A stretch of 64,000 nucleotides of DNA, taken from Paragemmobacter straminiformis (lineage in GTDB: Bacteria > Pseudomonadota > Alphaproteobacteria > Rhodobacterales > Rhodobacteraceae). The notes beneath the pieces were generated by a model. It ran no database searches. It saw nothing but the letters and a program-made list of their open reading frames with translations, and was not told where the DNA came from. The stretch spans positions 868,001-932,000 of the forward strand of contig NZ_JACLQD010000002.1 of the NCBI RefSeq assembly GCF_014243445.1. Direction: 5' to 3'. The position numbers were made by a program, and so were the translations under genes. Each line of letters starts with the position of its first letter. Position 1 is the stretch's first letter. This document shows positions 56,779-64,000 of the stretch, piece after piece.

Positions 56779-56801
56779 TGCGACCGGAACCACAGGCGCC
56801 C

Positions 56802-57422
56802 TCATCCGAAAGCCTCGTCGAATGCGCCCGTCCCTGCCGCGGCCCTCGCCTTGAAGGCTGACAGATCCAGCACAACCGCCTCGCCCAGCCCCAGATCGAC
56901 ATGCGTGGCGATCAATGCAGCGCCCCCTCCCGCAAGATGACCGCGCACCACGCCCGCAAAAAGTGCGACCGAGGCCACATCCAGCGATACAGTGGGTTCG
57001 TCCAGCAGCCAGACCGGCCGTCCCGTCACCAAAAGCCGCGCCAATCCCAGACGCCGCTTCTGCCCCGCCGACAGATGCGCCCCCCGCCGGTTCCGCAGGC
57101 CGACAAGGTCCATCGCTTCAAGCGCCGCTCCGATCCCGCGCGTGCCATGCACCGCCGCCCAGAATTCGAGGTTCTCCGCCACCGTCAGCACCGCCTTGAT
57201 GCCATCGGCATGGGCCGCATAGGCCATCGCCTCGGGCGGCACCGACACCGCGCCCGCCACCGCAGGCTGCAAACCTGCCAGCGTGCGCAGAAGCGTGGTC
57301 TTTCCCGCCCCGTTCGGCCCGCGCAGGATCAGCGCCTGCCCCGCAGCGACGCCAAAGGTCATCCCCTCCAGCACCGTCACTCCGCCCCGTGCCACGGCCA
57401 GATCCGAAACGCTCAGCAGCAC
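56802..57422 (-). CDS. ccmA: haem exporter ATP-binding protein CcmA
   Basis: ABC ATPase of the CcmABCD complex, which drives release of holo-CcmE. The 206-residue product has Walker [12 protein letters not shown] at about residues 35-45, signature [15 protein letters not shown] and Walker [13 protein letters not shown]. No ATG fits. I use the GTG at 57422, which has AAGGA eight bases upstream. That ribosome site lies inside a perfect 22-bp palindrome, so translation may depend on RNA structure. Its gap to the preceding DUF498 gene is 70 bp and is mostly palindromes. Confidence 0.92.
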   Translation of the reverse strand: MLLSVSDLAVARGGVTVLEGMTFGVAAGQALILRGPNGAGKTTLLRTLAGLQPAVAGAVSVPPEAMAYAAHADGIKAVLTVAENLEFWAAVHGTRGIGAALEAMDLVGLRNRRGAHLSAGQKRRLGLARLLVTGRPVWLLDEPTVSLDVASVALFAGVVRGHLAGGGAALIATHVDLGLGEAVVLDLSAFKARAAAGTGAFDEAFG

Positions 57423-57425
57423 GAC

Positions 57426-57470
57426 CAAATTCCTTGCAAGGAATTTGCAAATGTCTGCACAGACATTTGC
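57426..57470. repeat. REP-like palindromic element, copy C (double palindrome)
   Basis: Two adjacent palindromes share a base. CAAATTCCTTG/CAAGGAATTTG (57426-57447) is perfect over 22 bp. GCAAATGTCTG/CAGACATTTGC (57447-57470) has 11-base arms around CA. The first includes the likely ribosome binding site of ccmA. It is the best-conserved of three copies (33855, 37569). Confidence 0.8.
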
Positions 57471-57492
57471 GCAAGCCCCGTCACAAGACCCG

Positions 57493-57855
57493 TCACGGGC
57501 CGCCCACGGGCAAAAGCGCCGCGGCGATCCGCCGTCCTTCGCCCAGAAGCACGTTATAGGTCCGGCATGCGGCGGGCGAGGCCATGGCCTCCACCCCGAT
57601 CCCCGCGGCCTCGAGCGCATCGACGAACCCCTTCGGCGCATGGGCGATCTCGCCCCCCATACCCAGCAGCAGCACGTCGATCCGCCCCGCAAGCGTCAAC
57701 ACCGTGGCGCTGTCCCCAAGCCCGCCCCAAAGCCCCGCATCCCACGGGGTAATCAGGCAGGCCCCGCGCAGCACATGGCCACCCACGCGAAAGAACCCGG
57801 GGCCATAGCCCTCGACAGGTTGGGCCGTGCCGTAACTGATCTCGGTCAGCCGCAC
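57493..57855 (-). CDS. Mth938-like (DUF498) protein
   Basis: A 120-residue single-domain protein of the Mth938/NDUFAF3 family. It opens [25 protein letters not shown] and has the conserved [28 protein letters not shown] stretch. [16 protein letters not shown] ends it. The eukaryotic homologue assists complex I assembly; the bacterial role is unclear. It is 12 bp after secF and just before ccmA. This secDF-DUF498 neighbourhood is common in alphaproteobacteria and suggests a membrane-assembly role. That link is inference. Confidence 0.9.
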   Translation of the reverse strand: MRLTEISYGTAQPVEGYGPGFFRVGGHVLRGACLITPWDAGLWGGLGDSATVLTLAGRIDVLLLGMGGEIAHAPKGFVDALEAAGIGVEAMASPAACRTYNVLLGEGRRIAAALLPVGGP

Positions 57856-57867
57856 GTCCCTGCCCCC

Positions 57868-58845
57868 TTACGCATCGATATTGGCGAACTGGTCGGGCGT
57901 TCCGGTCTTCTTGGCTTTCTCGCTCCGGTCCAGCCCGATCATCAGCACGATGTTCTTGGCCACATAGACCGAGGAATAGGTGCCGAACAGCACCCCGATA
58001 AAGATCGCCAGCGAAAAGCCCCGCAGAACGTCGCCACCGAACACCAGCATCGCCCCCACCGCGATCAGCGTGGTGACCGAGGTCATCAGCGTCCGCGCCA
58101 GTGTCTCGTTCACCGAAAGGTTCATCACGTCGCGCAGCGGCATGGTCTTGTACTTCTGCAAGTTTTCCCGAAGCCGGTCGAACACCACCACCGTATCGTT
58201 GATCGAATAGCCCAGAATGGTCAGCAGCGCCGCGACGATGGTCAGGTCGAACTTGATCTGGAACAGCGCAAAGATCCCGATGGTGATCAGCACGTCATGC
58301 AGCAGCGCCAGCACCGCGCCGACGCCGAACTGCCATTCGAAGCGCAGCCACATGTAGCCCATGATGAACAGGCTCGTGACCACCAGCGACAGGACCGAGG
58401 TATAGACCAGCTCGCCCGACACTTTCGGACCCACGGTCTCGACGCTGGGGAATTTCATGTCGGGGTCGATCGCCGCGCGCAGCACCTCTTCCACCTTGGC
58501 AATCTCTTCCGGCGTCACCGCCTGCTTCTCGTCGGTCGAGGCAAGGCGGATCATCGTGACATGCTGGGTATCGGTGAAATTCGGATCGAACACCTCGGTG
58601 ATCGACACATCCCCCAACGGCAACCCCTCGAGCGCCGAGCGATAGGCACCCACATCCACCGCCACGGTCGATTCCGTCCGCAGGGTTGTGCCGCCCTTGA
58701 AGTCGATGCCGAAGTTCAACCCCATCACGGCCCACAGCACCACCGCCAGGGCCGAAAGGAACAGCGACCCGCCAAAGGTGATCCACTGCCAGCGGAAAAA
58801 GTCGAAATTCGTATTGTCGGGTGCAAGCTTGAAACGCCATGCCAT
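57868..58845 (-). CDS. secF: protein translocase subunit SecF
   Basis: Membrane subunit that works with SecD to pull secreted proteins through SecYEG using the proton gradient. The 325-residue product has six helices. The conserved GIDFKGGTTLR loop after helix 1 lies near residue 48, and GYSINDTVVVFDRLREN lies near residue 212. It follows secD by 12 bp. The N-terminal RWQWITFGGSLFL segment is helix 1. The identity is clear. Confidence 0.96.
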   Translation of the reverse strand: MAWRFKLAPDNTNFDFFRWQWITFGGSLFLSALAVVLWAVMGLNFGIDFKGGTTLRTESTVAVDVGAYRSALEGLPLGDVSITEVFDPNFTDTQHVTMIRLASTDEKQAVTPEEIAKVEEVLRAAIDPDMKFPSVETVGPKVSGELVYTSVLSLVVTSLFIMGYMWLRFEWQFGVGAVLALLHDVLITIGIFALFQIKFDLTIVAALLTILGYSINDTVVVFDRLRENLQKYKTMPLRDVMNLSVNETLARTLMTSVTTLIAVGAMLVFGGDVLRGFSLAIFIGVLFGTYSSVYVAKNIVLMIGLDRSEKAKKTGTPDQFANIDA

Positions 58846-58857
58846 GATGTTCTCTCC

Positions 58858-60528
58858 TTACACGACAAGCGTCTGCGGCTTGCGCCGGTTGAACCACATC
58901 GTCACGATCAGCCGCGTCACGTTGACGGCAGTAAAGACCGAGGTGATGATCCCGATGGCCAGCGTCACCGCAAAGCCCCGCACGGGGCCAGAGCCAAGCG
59001 TGAACAGAACCCCCGCCGTGATCAGCGTCGTCACGTTGGCGTCGATGATCGCCGACAGCGCCCGCTCGAAGCCCAGTTCGATGGCGCGCGCCGCGGTCTT
59101 GGCCCCCGCCCGCAATTCGTCGCGGATACGCTCGTAGATCAGCACGTTCGCATCCACCGCCATGCCGATGGTCAGCACGAGCCCCGCGATACCGGGCAGG
59201 GTCAGCGTCGCCCCGATCAGCGACATCACCCCGAAGATCAGCGCCATGTTGATTGCCAGCGCCACCACGGCAAAGACACCGAACAGCCCGTATGACGCGA
59301 TCATCAGCAAACTCACCGCCACCGCCGCGATCACCGTGGCCGAACGGCCTGCGTTGATCGAATCCTGCCCCAGTTCCGGCCCGATGGTCCGTTCCTCAAG
59401 GAAATTCATCGTCGCAGGCAGCGCCCCCGCCGACAGAAGCACCGCCAGACGGTTGGCCTCCTCGACGGTGAAATTGCCGGTGATGATCCCCGACCCGCCC
59501 GCGATATGGCTCTGGATGACGGGGGCCGAAATCACCTTGCCGTCCAGCACGATGGCAAAGGGCGAGCCGATGTTCGCCGCCGTGTAATCGCCAAAGCGCC
59601 GCGCGCCCGACACGTCGAACTTGAAGGCCACCGCAGGCCGGCCGTTCTGGTCGAAATCGCCCTTGGCATTGGTCAGGTCCTCGCCCGAAACGACCGGCGC
59701 TTCCTCGACCGTGTACCACACGTCCTTTTCATCCAGCGACGGCAACGAGACATTGCCCGCCCCCGGCGCCTTGTCCTCGGCGGACCCGCGCCGCACGACG
59801 GGGTTGAAGGTCAGCTTCGCGGTCGTGCCGATCAGCTGCTTCAACTCGGTCGCCGACCCGATTCCCGGCACCTGGATCAAAATCCGGTCCTGCCCCTCGC
59901 GCTGGATCGTCGGTTCGCGCGTTCCTGCCTGATCGACCCGCGTGCGGATGATCTCGAGCGATTGTTGCAGCGTGCGCTGGTCCGTCGCACTGCGTTCGGC
60001 TTCCGACAGGGTCACGATCAGCGTCGCCCCCTCGGCCGTCACATCCAGATCGGTCTGCCCCACACCCGACAGGGTGGTAACCGGCGTGGCAAGGGCCTTC
60101 ACCGCCTCGACCGCCGCCGCCATACCTTCCGGCTTGGTGATCTCGACCCGCAGCATTCCCGCATCCTGCGAAGGCTGGCGGCGGATGCTGCCCACCTCGT
60201 CACGCTTGTCGCGCAGGGCGTCGCGCACTTCCGGCCAAAGCCCGTCCATCCGCGCCTTGTAGACGTCGGCGACCTGCACTTCTGCCAGCAGATGCGCCCC
60301 GCCCCGCAAATCGAGGCCAAGGTTCACCAGCCCATGCGGCAGATACGACGGCCAGGCGTCGATGGCCGCCTGCTGTTCGGTCGTGGCGAAGCCGCTTTTC
60401 AGCACCGCATCCTCGGCATCGTTGCGGGCCTCGACCTGCGCATAGAACAGGTTCGGCATCGCCAATGCGAATCCGAGGGCAACAACCGCCCAGACCAGGA
60501 TTTTCTTCCAAAGCGGCGCGTGAAGCAT
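58858..60528 (-). CDS. secD: protein translocase subunit SecD
   Basis: Large-periplasmic-domain partner of SecF, 556 residues. Helix 1 is at about residues 7-25. The P1 domain begins with GLDLRGGAHLLAEV near residue 73, and a long periplasmic region runs to about residue 360. Helices 2-6 follow, with the conserved GMAVDANVLIYERIRDELR motif near residue 455. It lies 25 bp after yajC and 12 bp before secF, the classical yajC-secD-secF order. It is intact. Confidence 0.97.
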   Translation of the reverse strand: MLHAPLWKKILVWAVVALGFALAMPNLFYAQVEARNDAEDAVLKSGFATTEQQAAIDAWPSYLPHGLVNLGLDLRGGAHLLAEVQVADVYKARMDGLWPEVRDALRDKRDEVGSIRRQPSQDAGMLRVEITKPEGMAAAVEAVKALATPVTTLSGVGQTDLDVTAEGATLIVTLSEAERSATDQRTLQQSLEIIRTRVDQAGTREPTIQREGQDRILIQVPGIGSATELKQLIGTTAKLTFNPVVRRGSAEDKAPGAGNVSLPSLDEKDVWYTVEEAPVVSGEDLTNAKGDFDQNGRPAVAFKFDVSGARRFGDYTAANIGSPFAIVLDGKVISAPVIQSHIAGGSGIITGNFTVEEANRLAVLLSAGALPATMNFLEERTIGPELGQDSINAGRSATVIAAVAVSLLMIASYGLFGVFAVVALAINMALIFGVMSLIGATLTLPGIAGLVLTIGMAVDANVLIYERIRDELRAGAKTAARAIELGFERALSAIIDANVTTLITAGVLFTLGSGPVRGFAVTLAIGIITSVFTAVNVTRLIVTMWFNRRKPQTLVV

Positions 60529-60553
60529 GGGTAAGTTCCGGATAAGTTACGGA

Positions 60554-60883
60554 TCAGGCCGAGGCCGGCTCGGTCTTGTTCATCACCTGCGTGATGGTCT
60601 GGCGCACGACCTTGACCTTGACGCCATCGGCAATCTCGACTTCGACCATGCCGTCGTCACCGACCTTGACCACCTTGCCGACGATCCCGCCGGCGGTCAC
60701 GACCTGATCGCCACGGCGCAGCGCCTCGACCATCGCGCGGTGTTCCTTGACCTTCTTCTGCTGCGGACGGATCAGCAGAAAATACATGATCGCGAAAATC
60801 AGCACCAGCGGCACGAACGAGGCAAAGGCGCTGCCTGCTCCGGCGGCACCGGCGGCTTGGGCGAAGGCGGGGGTTGCGAACAT
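60554..60883 (-). CDS. yajC: preprotein translocase subunit YajC
   Basis: Small SecDF-associated membrane protein, 109 residues from the ATG at 60883 (MFATPAFAQAAGAAG), which has GAGAGG upstream. A single helix FVPLVLIFAIMYFLLIRPQ lies at about residues 23-41. It is followed by the conserved QQKKVKEHRAMVEALRRGD cytoplasmic segment and VVTAGGIVGKV. It heads the yajC-secD-secF-DUF498 unit. Confidence 0.95.
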   Translation of the reverse strand: MFATPAFAQAAGAAGAGSAFASFVPLVLIFAIMYFLLIRPQQKKVKEHRAMVEALRRGDQVVTAGGIVGKVVKVGDDGMVEVEIADGVKVKVVRQTITQVMNKTEPASA

Positions 60884-61018
60884 CGGCTGTCCTCTCAAAT
60901 CTCTCGGGGCAACGGGGAACCCCCGCCGCGATTGGCGCGCACCCTAGTCGGCAGGGCTTGGGAAGGCAAGGCACGCAAGGCACCCTCCCGCCGCATCGCT
61001 GCGGCGCGGCCCGCCCCC

Positions 61019-61046
61019 GATATAGCCATGAATTTCCGCAGTCCAA
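61019..61046 (-). promoter_or_regulatory. candidate yajC-secDF promoter in the 306-bp divergent gap
   Basis: On the minus strand TTGGAC (61041-61046) and TATATC (61019-61024) are separated by 16 bp, close to sigma-70 consensus and about 130 bp before the yajC ATG. The rest of the 306-bp gap between yajC and serS shows no gene. The serS promoter should lie on its right side, but I cannot place it. Confidence 0.45.
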
Positions 61047-61189
61047 GCCTTCGGGCAGCCGCCTTTTTCCTGCCGCGCTGACGCAAGCGTGATCCGCGCC
61101 ACGCCTCGCCCACACGCGCGCCGCCCCCCTTCCCCTTTCCGGCCGGTTCGGGCATATCGGACCCACGTTTTTCGAACCCGAGGTGACCC

Positions 61190-62479
61190 ATGCACGACAT
61201 CCGCGCCATCCGCGAGAACCCCGCCGCCTTCGATGCGGCCCTCTCGCGCCGGGGTCTGCCTGCGGCTTCGCCCGAAATCCTGCGCCTCGACGAATCCCGC
61301 CGTGCGAAAATCCTCGCCGCCGAAACCGCTCAGGCCGACCAGAACCGCGCCAGCAAAGAGGTGGGCGCCGCCAAGGCACGCGGGGATGATGCCGAATTCG
61401 AACGCCTCCGCGCCCTCGTGGCCGAGAAGAAGGCCGAAGTCGCCCGCCTTCAGGCCGAGGCCGCCGAACAGGATGCCGCCCTGCGCGACCTTCTCTTCAC
61501 CATCCCCAACCTGCCCCATGCCGATGCCCCGACGGGACGCGACGAAGACGACAACGTCGAACTCCGCCGCTGGGGCACGCCCCGCACCTTCGACTTCACC
61601 CCCGTCGAACATTTCGACATCGCGGGCGTCAAACTGGGCATGGATTTCGAGACCGCCGCCAAACTCTCCGGCGCGCGTTTCGTCGTGCTGAAGGGGGCTG
61701 TCATCCGCCTGCACCGTGCGCTGGCGCAATTCATGCTCGACACCCACATCACCGAACACGGCCTGACCGAGATGTGGACCCCCGTCCTCGTCAAGGACGA
61801 GGCGATGTATGGCACCAACCAACTCCCCAAATTCGCCGAAGACAGCTACCAGACCACCAATGGCTGGTGGCTGATCCCCACATCCGAAGTCACCCTCACG
61901 AACTCGGTCGCGGGCGACATCCTCGACGAAAGCGCCCTGCCCATCCGCATGACCGCCCATACCCAATGCTTCCGCTCCGAGGCGGGTTCGGCGGGCAAGG
62001 ACACCACGGGCATGCTGCGCCAGCACCAGTTCGAAAAGGTCGAGATGGTCTCGATCACCACCCCCGAAACCAGCATGGCCGAACACGAACGCATGACAGC
62101 CTGCGCCGAGGCGATCCTTGAAAAGCTCGGCCTGCCCTATCGCACCATCGTGCTTTGCACCGGCGACATGGGCTTTGGCGCACAAAAGACCCATGACCTC
62201 GAAGTCTGGCTTCCGGGCCAGAACCGCTACCGTGAAATCTCCTCGGTCTCGGTCTGCGGTGACTTTCAGGCCCGCCGCATGAACGCCCGCTACCGCCCCG
62301 CAGGCGGCAAGCCCGAATTCGTGCATACGCTCAACGGCTCCGGCCTTGCCGTGGGGCGCTGCCTCATCGCGGTGCTCGAAAACGGCCAGCAGGCCGACGG
62401 CTCGGTCGACCTGCCCGCGGTCCTGCACCCCTACCTCGGCGGCAAGACGCGGATCGCCGCCGACGGCTCGCTGGCCTAA
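61190..62479 (+). CDS. serS: seryl-tRNA synthetase
   Basis: Charges tRNA-Ser and tRNA-Sec with serine. It is class II, 429 residues. An N-terminal antiparallel coiled coil at about residues 28-100 is rich in Ala, Glu, Arg and Lys and binds the tRNA long arm. Motif 2 lies around [25 protein letters not shown] and motif 3 is [17 protein letters not shown]. The ATG at 61190 ([15 protein letters not shown]) is the standard start. It is divergent from yajC. Confidence 0.97.
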   Translation: MHDIRAIRENPAAFDAALSRRGLPAASPEILRLDESRRAKILAAETAQADQNRASKEVGAAKARGDDAEFERLRALVAEKKAEVARLQAEAAEQDAALRDLLFTIPNLPHADAPTGRDEDDNVELRRWGTPRTFDFTPVEHFDIAGVKLGMDFETAAKLSGARFVVLKGAVIRLHRALAQFMLDTHITEHGLTEMWTPVLVKDEAMYGTNQLPKFAEDSYQTTNGWWLIPTSEVTLTNSVAGDILDESALPIRMTAHTQCFRSEAGSAGKDTTGMLRQHQFEKVEMVSITTPETSMAEHERMTACAEAILEKLGLPYRTIVLCTGDMGFGAQKTHDLEVWLPGQNRYREISSVSVCGDFQARRMNARYRPAGGKPEFVHTLNGSGLAVGRCLIAVLENGQQADGSVDLPAVLHPYLGGKTRIAADGSLA

Positions 62480-62527
62480 GGCAAGCGCGCGGGTGGTCCA
62501 ACCCCGACCCGCCCGCGTATAACCTAT

Positions 62528-63229
62528 ATGAAAACACGCGCGCTCCTGCTGCTTCTTGTCACCCTCGCCTTCGGCGCGGCCCCTTTCCTCACGCCGCCCT
62601 TCCGCGGCTATGACCCCTCGATGTTCCCGGTACAGATCGCCCGCCCCTCGATCCAGCCCGCAGGCTTCGCCTTCGGCATCTGGAGCGTGATCTACCTCTG
62701 GCTTTTCGCCCATGCCGTCCTCGGCGTGGCGAAACACGGCCTCAGCCCCGCGTGGGACCGCCCGCGCCTTGCCCTCACGCTTGCGGTCGGCCTCGGCTCG
62801 GCATGGCTCTCCATCGCCCCCGTAGCCCCGATCGCCGCCACCGTGGTCATCTGGATCATGGCCGCCTCGGCGCTCGCGGCCTTTGTGCAGGCCGACACCG
62901 AAACCGACCGCTGGCTTCTCTCGGCCCCCATCGCCATCCTCGCAGGCTGGCTGTCCGCCGCCGCCGCCGTCTCGACCGGGGTCGTCCTTGCGGGCTACGG
63001 CGCGTTTGCCGACACGGCATCAGCCGCCACGATGATCGGCCTCGTCCTCGTCCTCGCCACGCTGATCCAGCGCAAAAAGCCACGAATGCCCGTCTATGGC
63101 CTGACGGTCATCTGGGCGCTTTTCGGGGTGACGGTGGTCAACTGGGGCGCCAACCCCACAGCAGCCGCGCTCGCAGCCTCGGGCATGGCGCTCATGGCCC
63201 TGACCCTCGCGACCTTGCGCCGCGCCTGA
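62528..63229 (+). CDS. multi-helix membrane protein, TspO/MBR-like
   Basis: A 233-residue hydrophobic protein with about seven predicted helices, including a signal-like first helix. The segment SIQPAGFAFGIWSVIYLWL, with an aromatic Pro-Gly-Trp-Tyr pattern at a helix start, recalls TspO-related proteins of the FGIWSLIY type. Overall similarity to classical tryptophan-rich sensory proteins is weak. It lies 48 bp after serS and may share its transcript. Related proteins follow serS in other Rhodobacteraceae as I recall. Ligand and role are unknown. Confidence 0.6.
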   Translation: MKTRALLLLLVTLAFGAAPFLTPPFRGYDPSMFPVQIARPSIQPAGFAFGIWSVIYLWLFAHAVLGVAKHGLSPAWDRPRLALTLAVGLGSAWLSIAPVAPIAATVVIWIMAASALAAFVQADTETDRWLLSAPIAILAGWLSAAAAVSTGVVLAGYGAFADTASAATMIGLVLVLATLIQRKKPRMPVYGLTVIWALFGVTVVNWGANPTAAALAASGMALMALTLATLRRA

Positions 63230-63273
63230 AACAGACAACGCGCGCAACCCCGCACCGCCGTCCCCTTCAGCCT

Positions 63274-63315
63274 TGTCGAAATACTCTTGGGGGGTCCGGG
63301 GGGCCAGCCCCCCGG
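63274..63315 (-). repeat. hairpin plus GAGGATATTT-like box, copy 4 (diverged)
   Basis: The box is TCGAAATACTCTTGGGGGG (63276-63294), differing from other copies in the centre. It is followed by a perfect 8-bp hairpin CCGGGGGG/CCCCCCGG at 63296-63315. It lies between the convergent membrane-protein gene and der and probably terminates der. Confidence 0.6.
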
Positions 63316-63335
63316 CGCCTGCGCCGAAAGCGGCC

Positions 63336-64000
63336 TCAGTCCTTCTTCCACCCGCCCTCGGTGTGCTTGCGCAACCGGCTCGGCGTGTGGAACTTGCGGT
63401 CCTTGAACGGGTTCTTCGCGCTCTGGCTGCGGAACATGATCCGGATCGGCGTTCCGGGCATCTCGAAATGCTCGCGCAAACCGTTCACGAGATAGCGCTT
63501 GTAGCTGTCCGGCATCTCGTCGGGCCGCGAACACATGATGACAAATCCCGGCGGCCGCGCCTTCACCTGCGTCATGTAGCGCAGCTTGATCCGGTGCCCG
63601 CCCGGTGCCGGCGGCGGATGCGCCTCGGTCATGGCGCCCAGCCAGGAATTCAACCGCGCCGTGGTGATGCGCTTGTTCCAGATGTCATGCGCGCGCCGGA
63701 TGGCATCGTGCAGCCGGTCAAGCCCGCGCCCCGTCTTGGCCGAAACCGTGATCAGCGGCGCACCACGCAGCTGCGGCAGCAACCGCTCGAACATCTCTTT
63801 CAGTTCGGCCAGCTTTTCCTGCTTCTCGTCTTCCAGATCCCACTTGTTCACCGCGACGACGACCGCTCGCCCCTCGGTCTCTGCATAATCCGCAATCCGC
63901 AGATCCTGCACCTCGAAAGGAATCTCCACATCCAGCAGCACGACGACGACCTCGGCAAAGCGCACGGCGCGCAGACCATCGGCCACCGACAGCTTTTCCA
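63336..64000 (-). CDS. der: GTPase Der, 3' part
   Basis: C-terminal part of the double-GTPase ribosome assembly factor Der (EngA); the 5' end lies beyond the window edge. Visible are the end of the second GTPase domain, with NKWDL near 63834-63848, [12 protein letters not shown] (G5), and the KH-like C-terminal domain. The last includes [15 protein letters not shown] and [22 protein letters not shown]. It ends [10 protein letters not shown]. The first visible residues [18 protein letters not shown] are inside the second G domain. Confidence 0.95.
   Translation of the reverse strand, partial: EKLSVADGLRAVRFAEVVVVLLDVEIPFEVQDLRIADYAETEGRAVVVAVNKWDLEDEKQEKLAELKEMFERLLPQLRGAPLITVSAKTGRGLDRLHDAIRRAHDIWNKRITTARLNSWLGAMTEAHPPPAPGGHRIKLRYMTQVKARPPGFVIMCSRPDEMPDSYKRYLVNGLREHFEMPGTPIRIMFRSQSAKNPFKDRKFHTPSRLRKHTEGGWKKD

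Noticed and set aside
60884-61189. A 17-residue frame (starting 61028) as a serS leader peptide.
   Set aside because: It has no run of serine codons or adjacent attenuator hairpin and lies on top of the better-supported minus-strand promoter.

Overview
The window is about 64 kb of high-GC, densely packed chromosome from an alphaproteobacterium. Family Rhodobacteraceae (Rhodobacter/Roseobacter group) is the best reading. It rests on a syntenic RcGTA-type gene transfer agent cluster, the DMSP lyase DddP, PdhB carrying its own lipoyl domain, a glnB-glnA pair, and many four-base ATGA/TGATG gene overlaps. The genus cannot be fixed from the sequence alone. I see no CRISPR array, insertion sequence, integrase or rRNA operon, and one tRNA gene.

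Layout. 1-10.4 kb holds core metabolism: anmK, tyrS, two overlapping cyclophilins (one exported, one cytoplasmic), pgk, a class I aldolase, ftsB, and the pyruvate dehydrogenase operon pdhA-pdhB-pdhC. 10.5-25.4 kb, on the minus strand, holds the GTA structural cluster (g1 to g15 plus g3.5, g10.1 and a DUF7742-like gene), running into cysE. Every structural gene is present. However g13, the tail hub, carries an apparent one-base frameshift, so the particle is either defective or the base is a sequence error. 25.4-31.6 kb holds mltG and a fatty-acid block (fabF, acpP, fabG, fabD) with an MDR oxidoreductase. 31.9-33.8 kb holds a PACE-type efflux gene and rpsF-rpsR-rplI.

34-43 kb holds an EamA exporter, a sulfotransferase, tig, tRNA-Leu(UAG), the NAD(P)H-hydrate repair enzyme, glnB-glnA, and two adjacent unknown genes sharing one C-terminal membrane module. 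43-46.9 kb holds a DUF3445 haem-demethylase-like gene divergent from dddP, then purB. dddP has every published metal and catalytic residue at the published number. 47-54.5 kb holds a small secreted Cys protein, a DUF2336 protein, a second EamA exporter, an LpxL-type acyltransferase, a DUF1223 protein and acnA. 54.5-60.9 kb is one long minus-strand run, yajC-secD-secF-DUF498-ccmA-ccmB-ccmC-ccmD-ccmG, joining protein export to haem delivery and cytochrome c maturation. 61-64 kb holds serS, a TspO-like membrane protein and the 3' part of der.

What ordinary annotation misses is mostly between genes. Two families of short dispersed elements recur. One is a REP-like palindrome (consensus near CAAAWTCCTTSMAAGGAWTTTG, three copies); one copy overlaps the likely ribosome binding site of ccmA. 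The other is a composite of a G6/C6 hairpin and a GAGGATATTT box (four copies, one between ccmA and ccmB). The GTA cluster has a recognisable promoter followed by a terminator-like leader hairpin, which suggests attenuation. The post-glnA gene pair is the best candidate here for an undescribed protein family.
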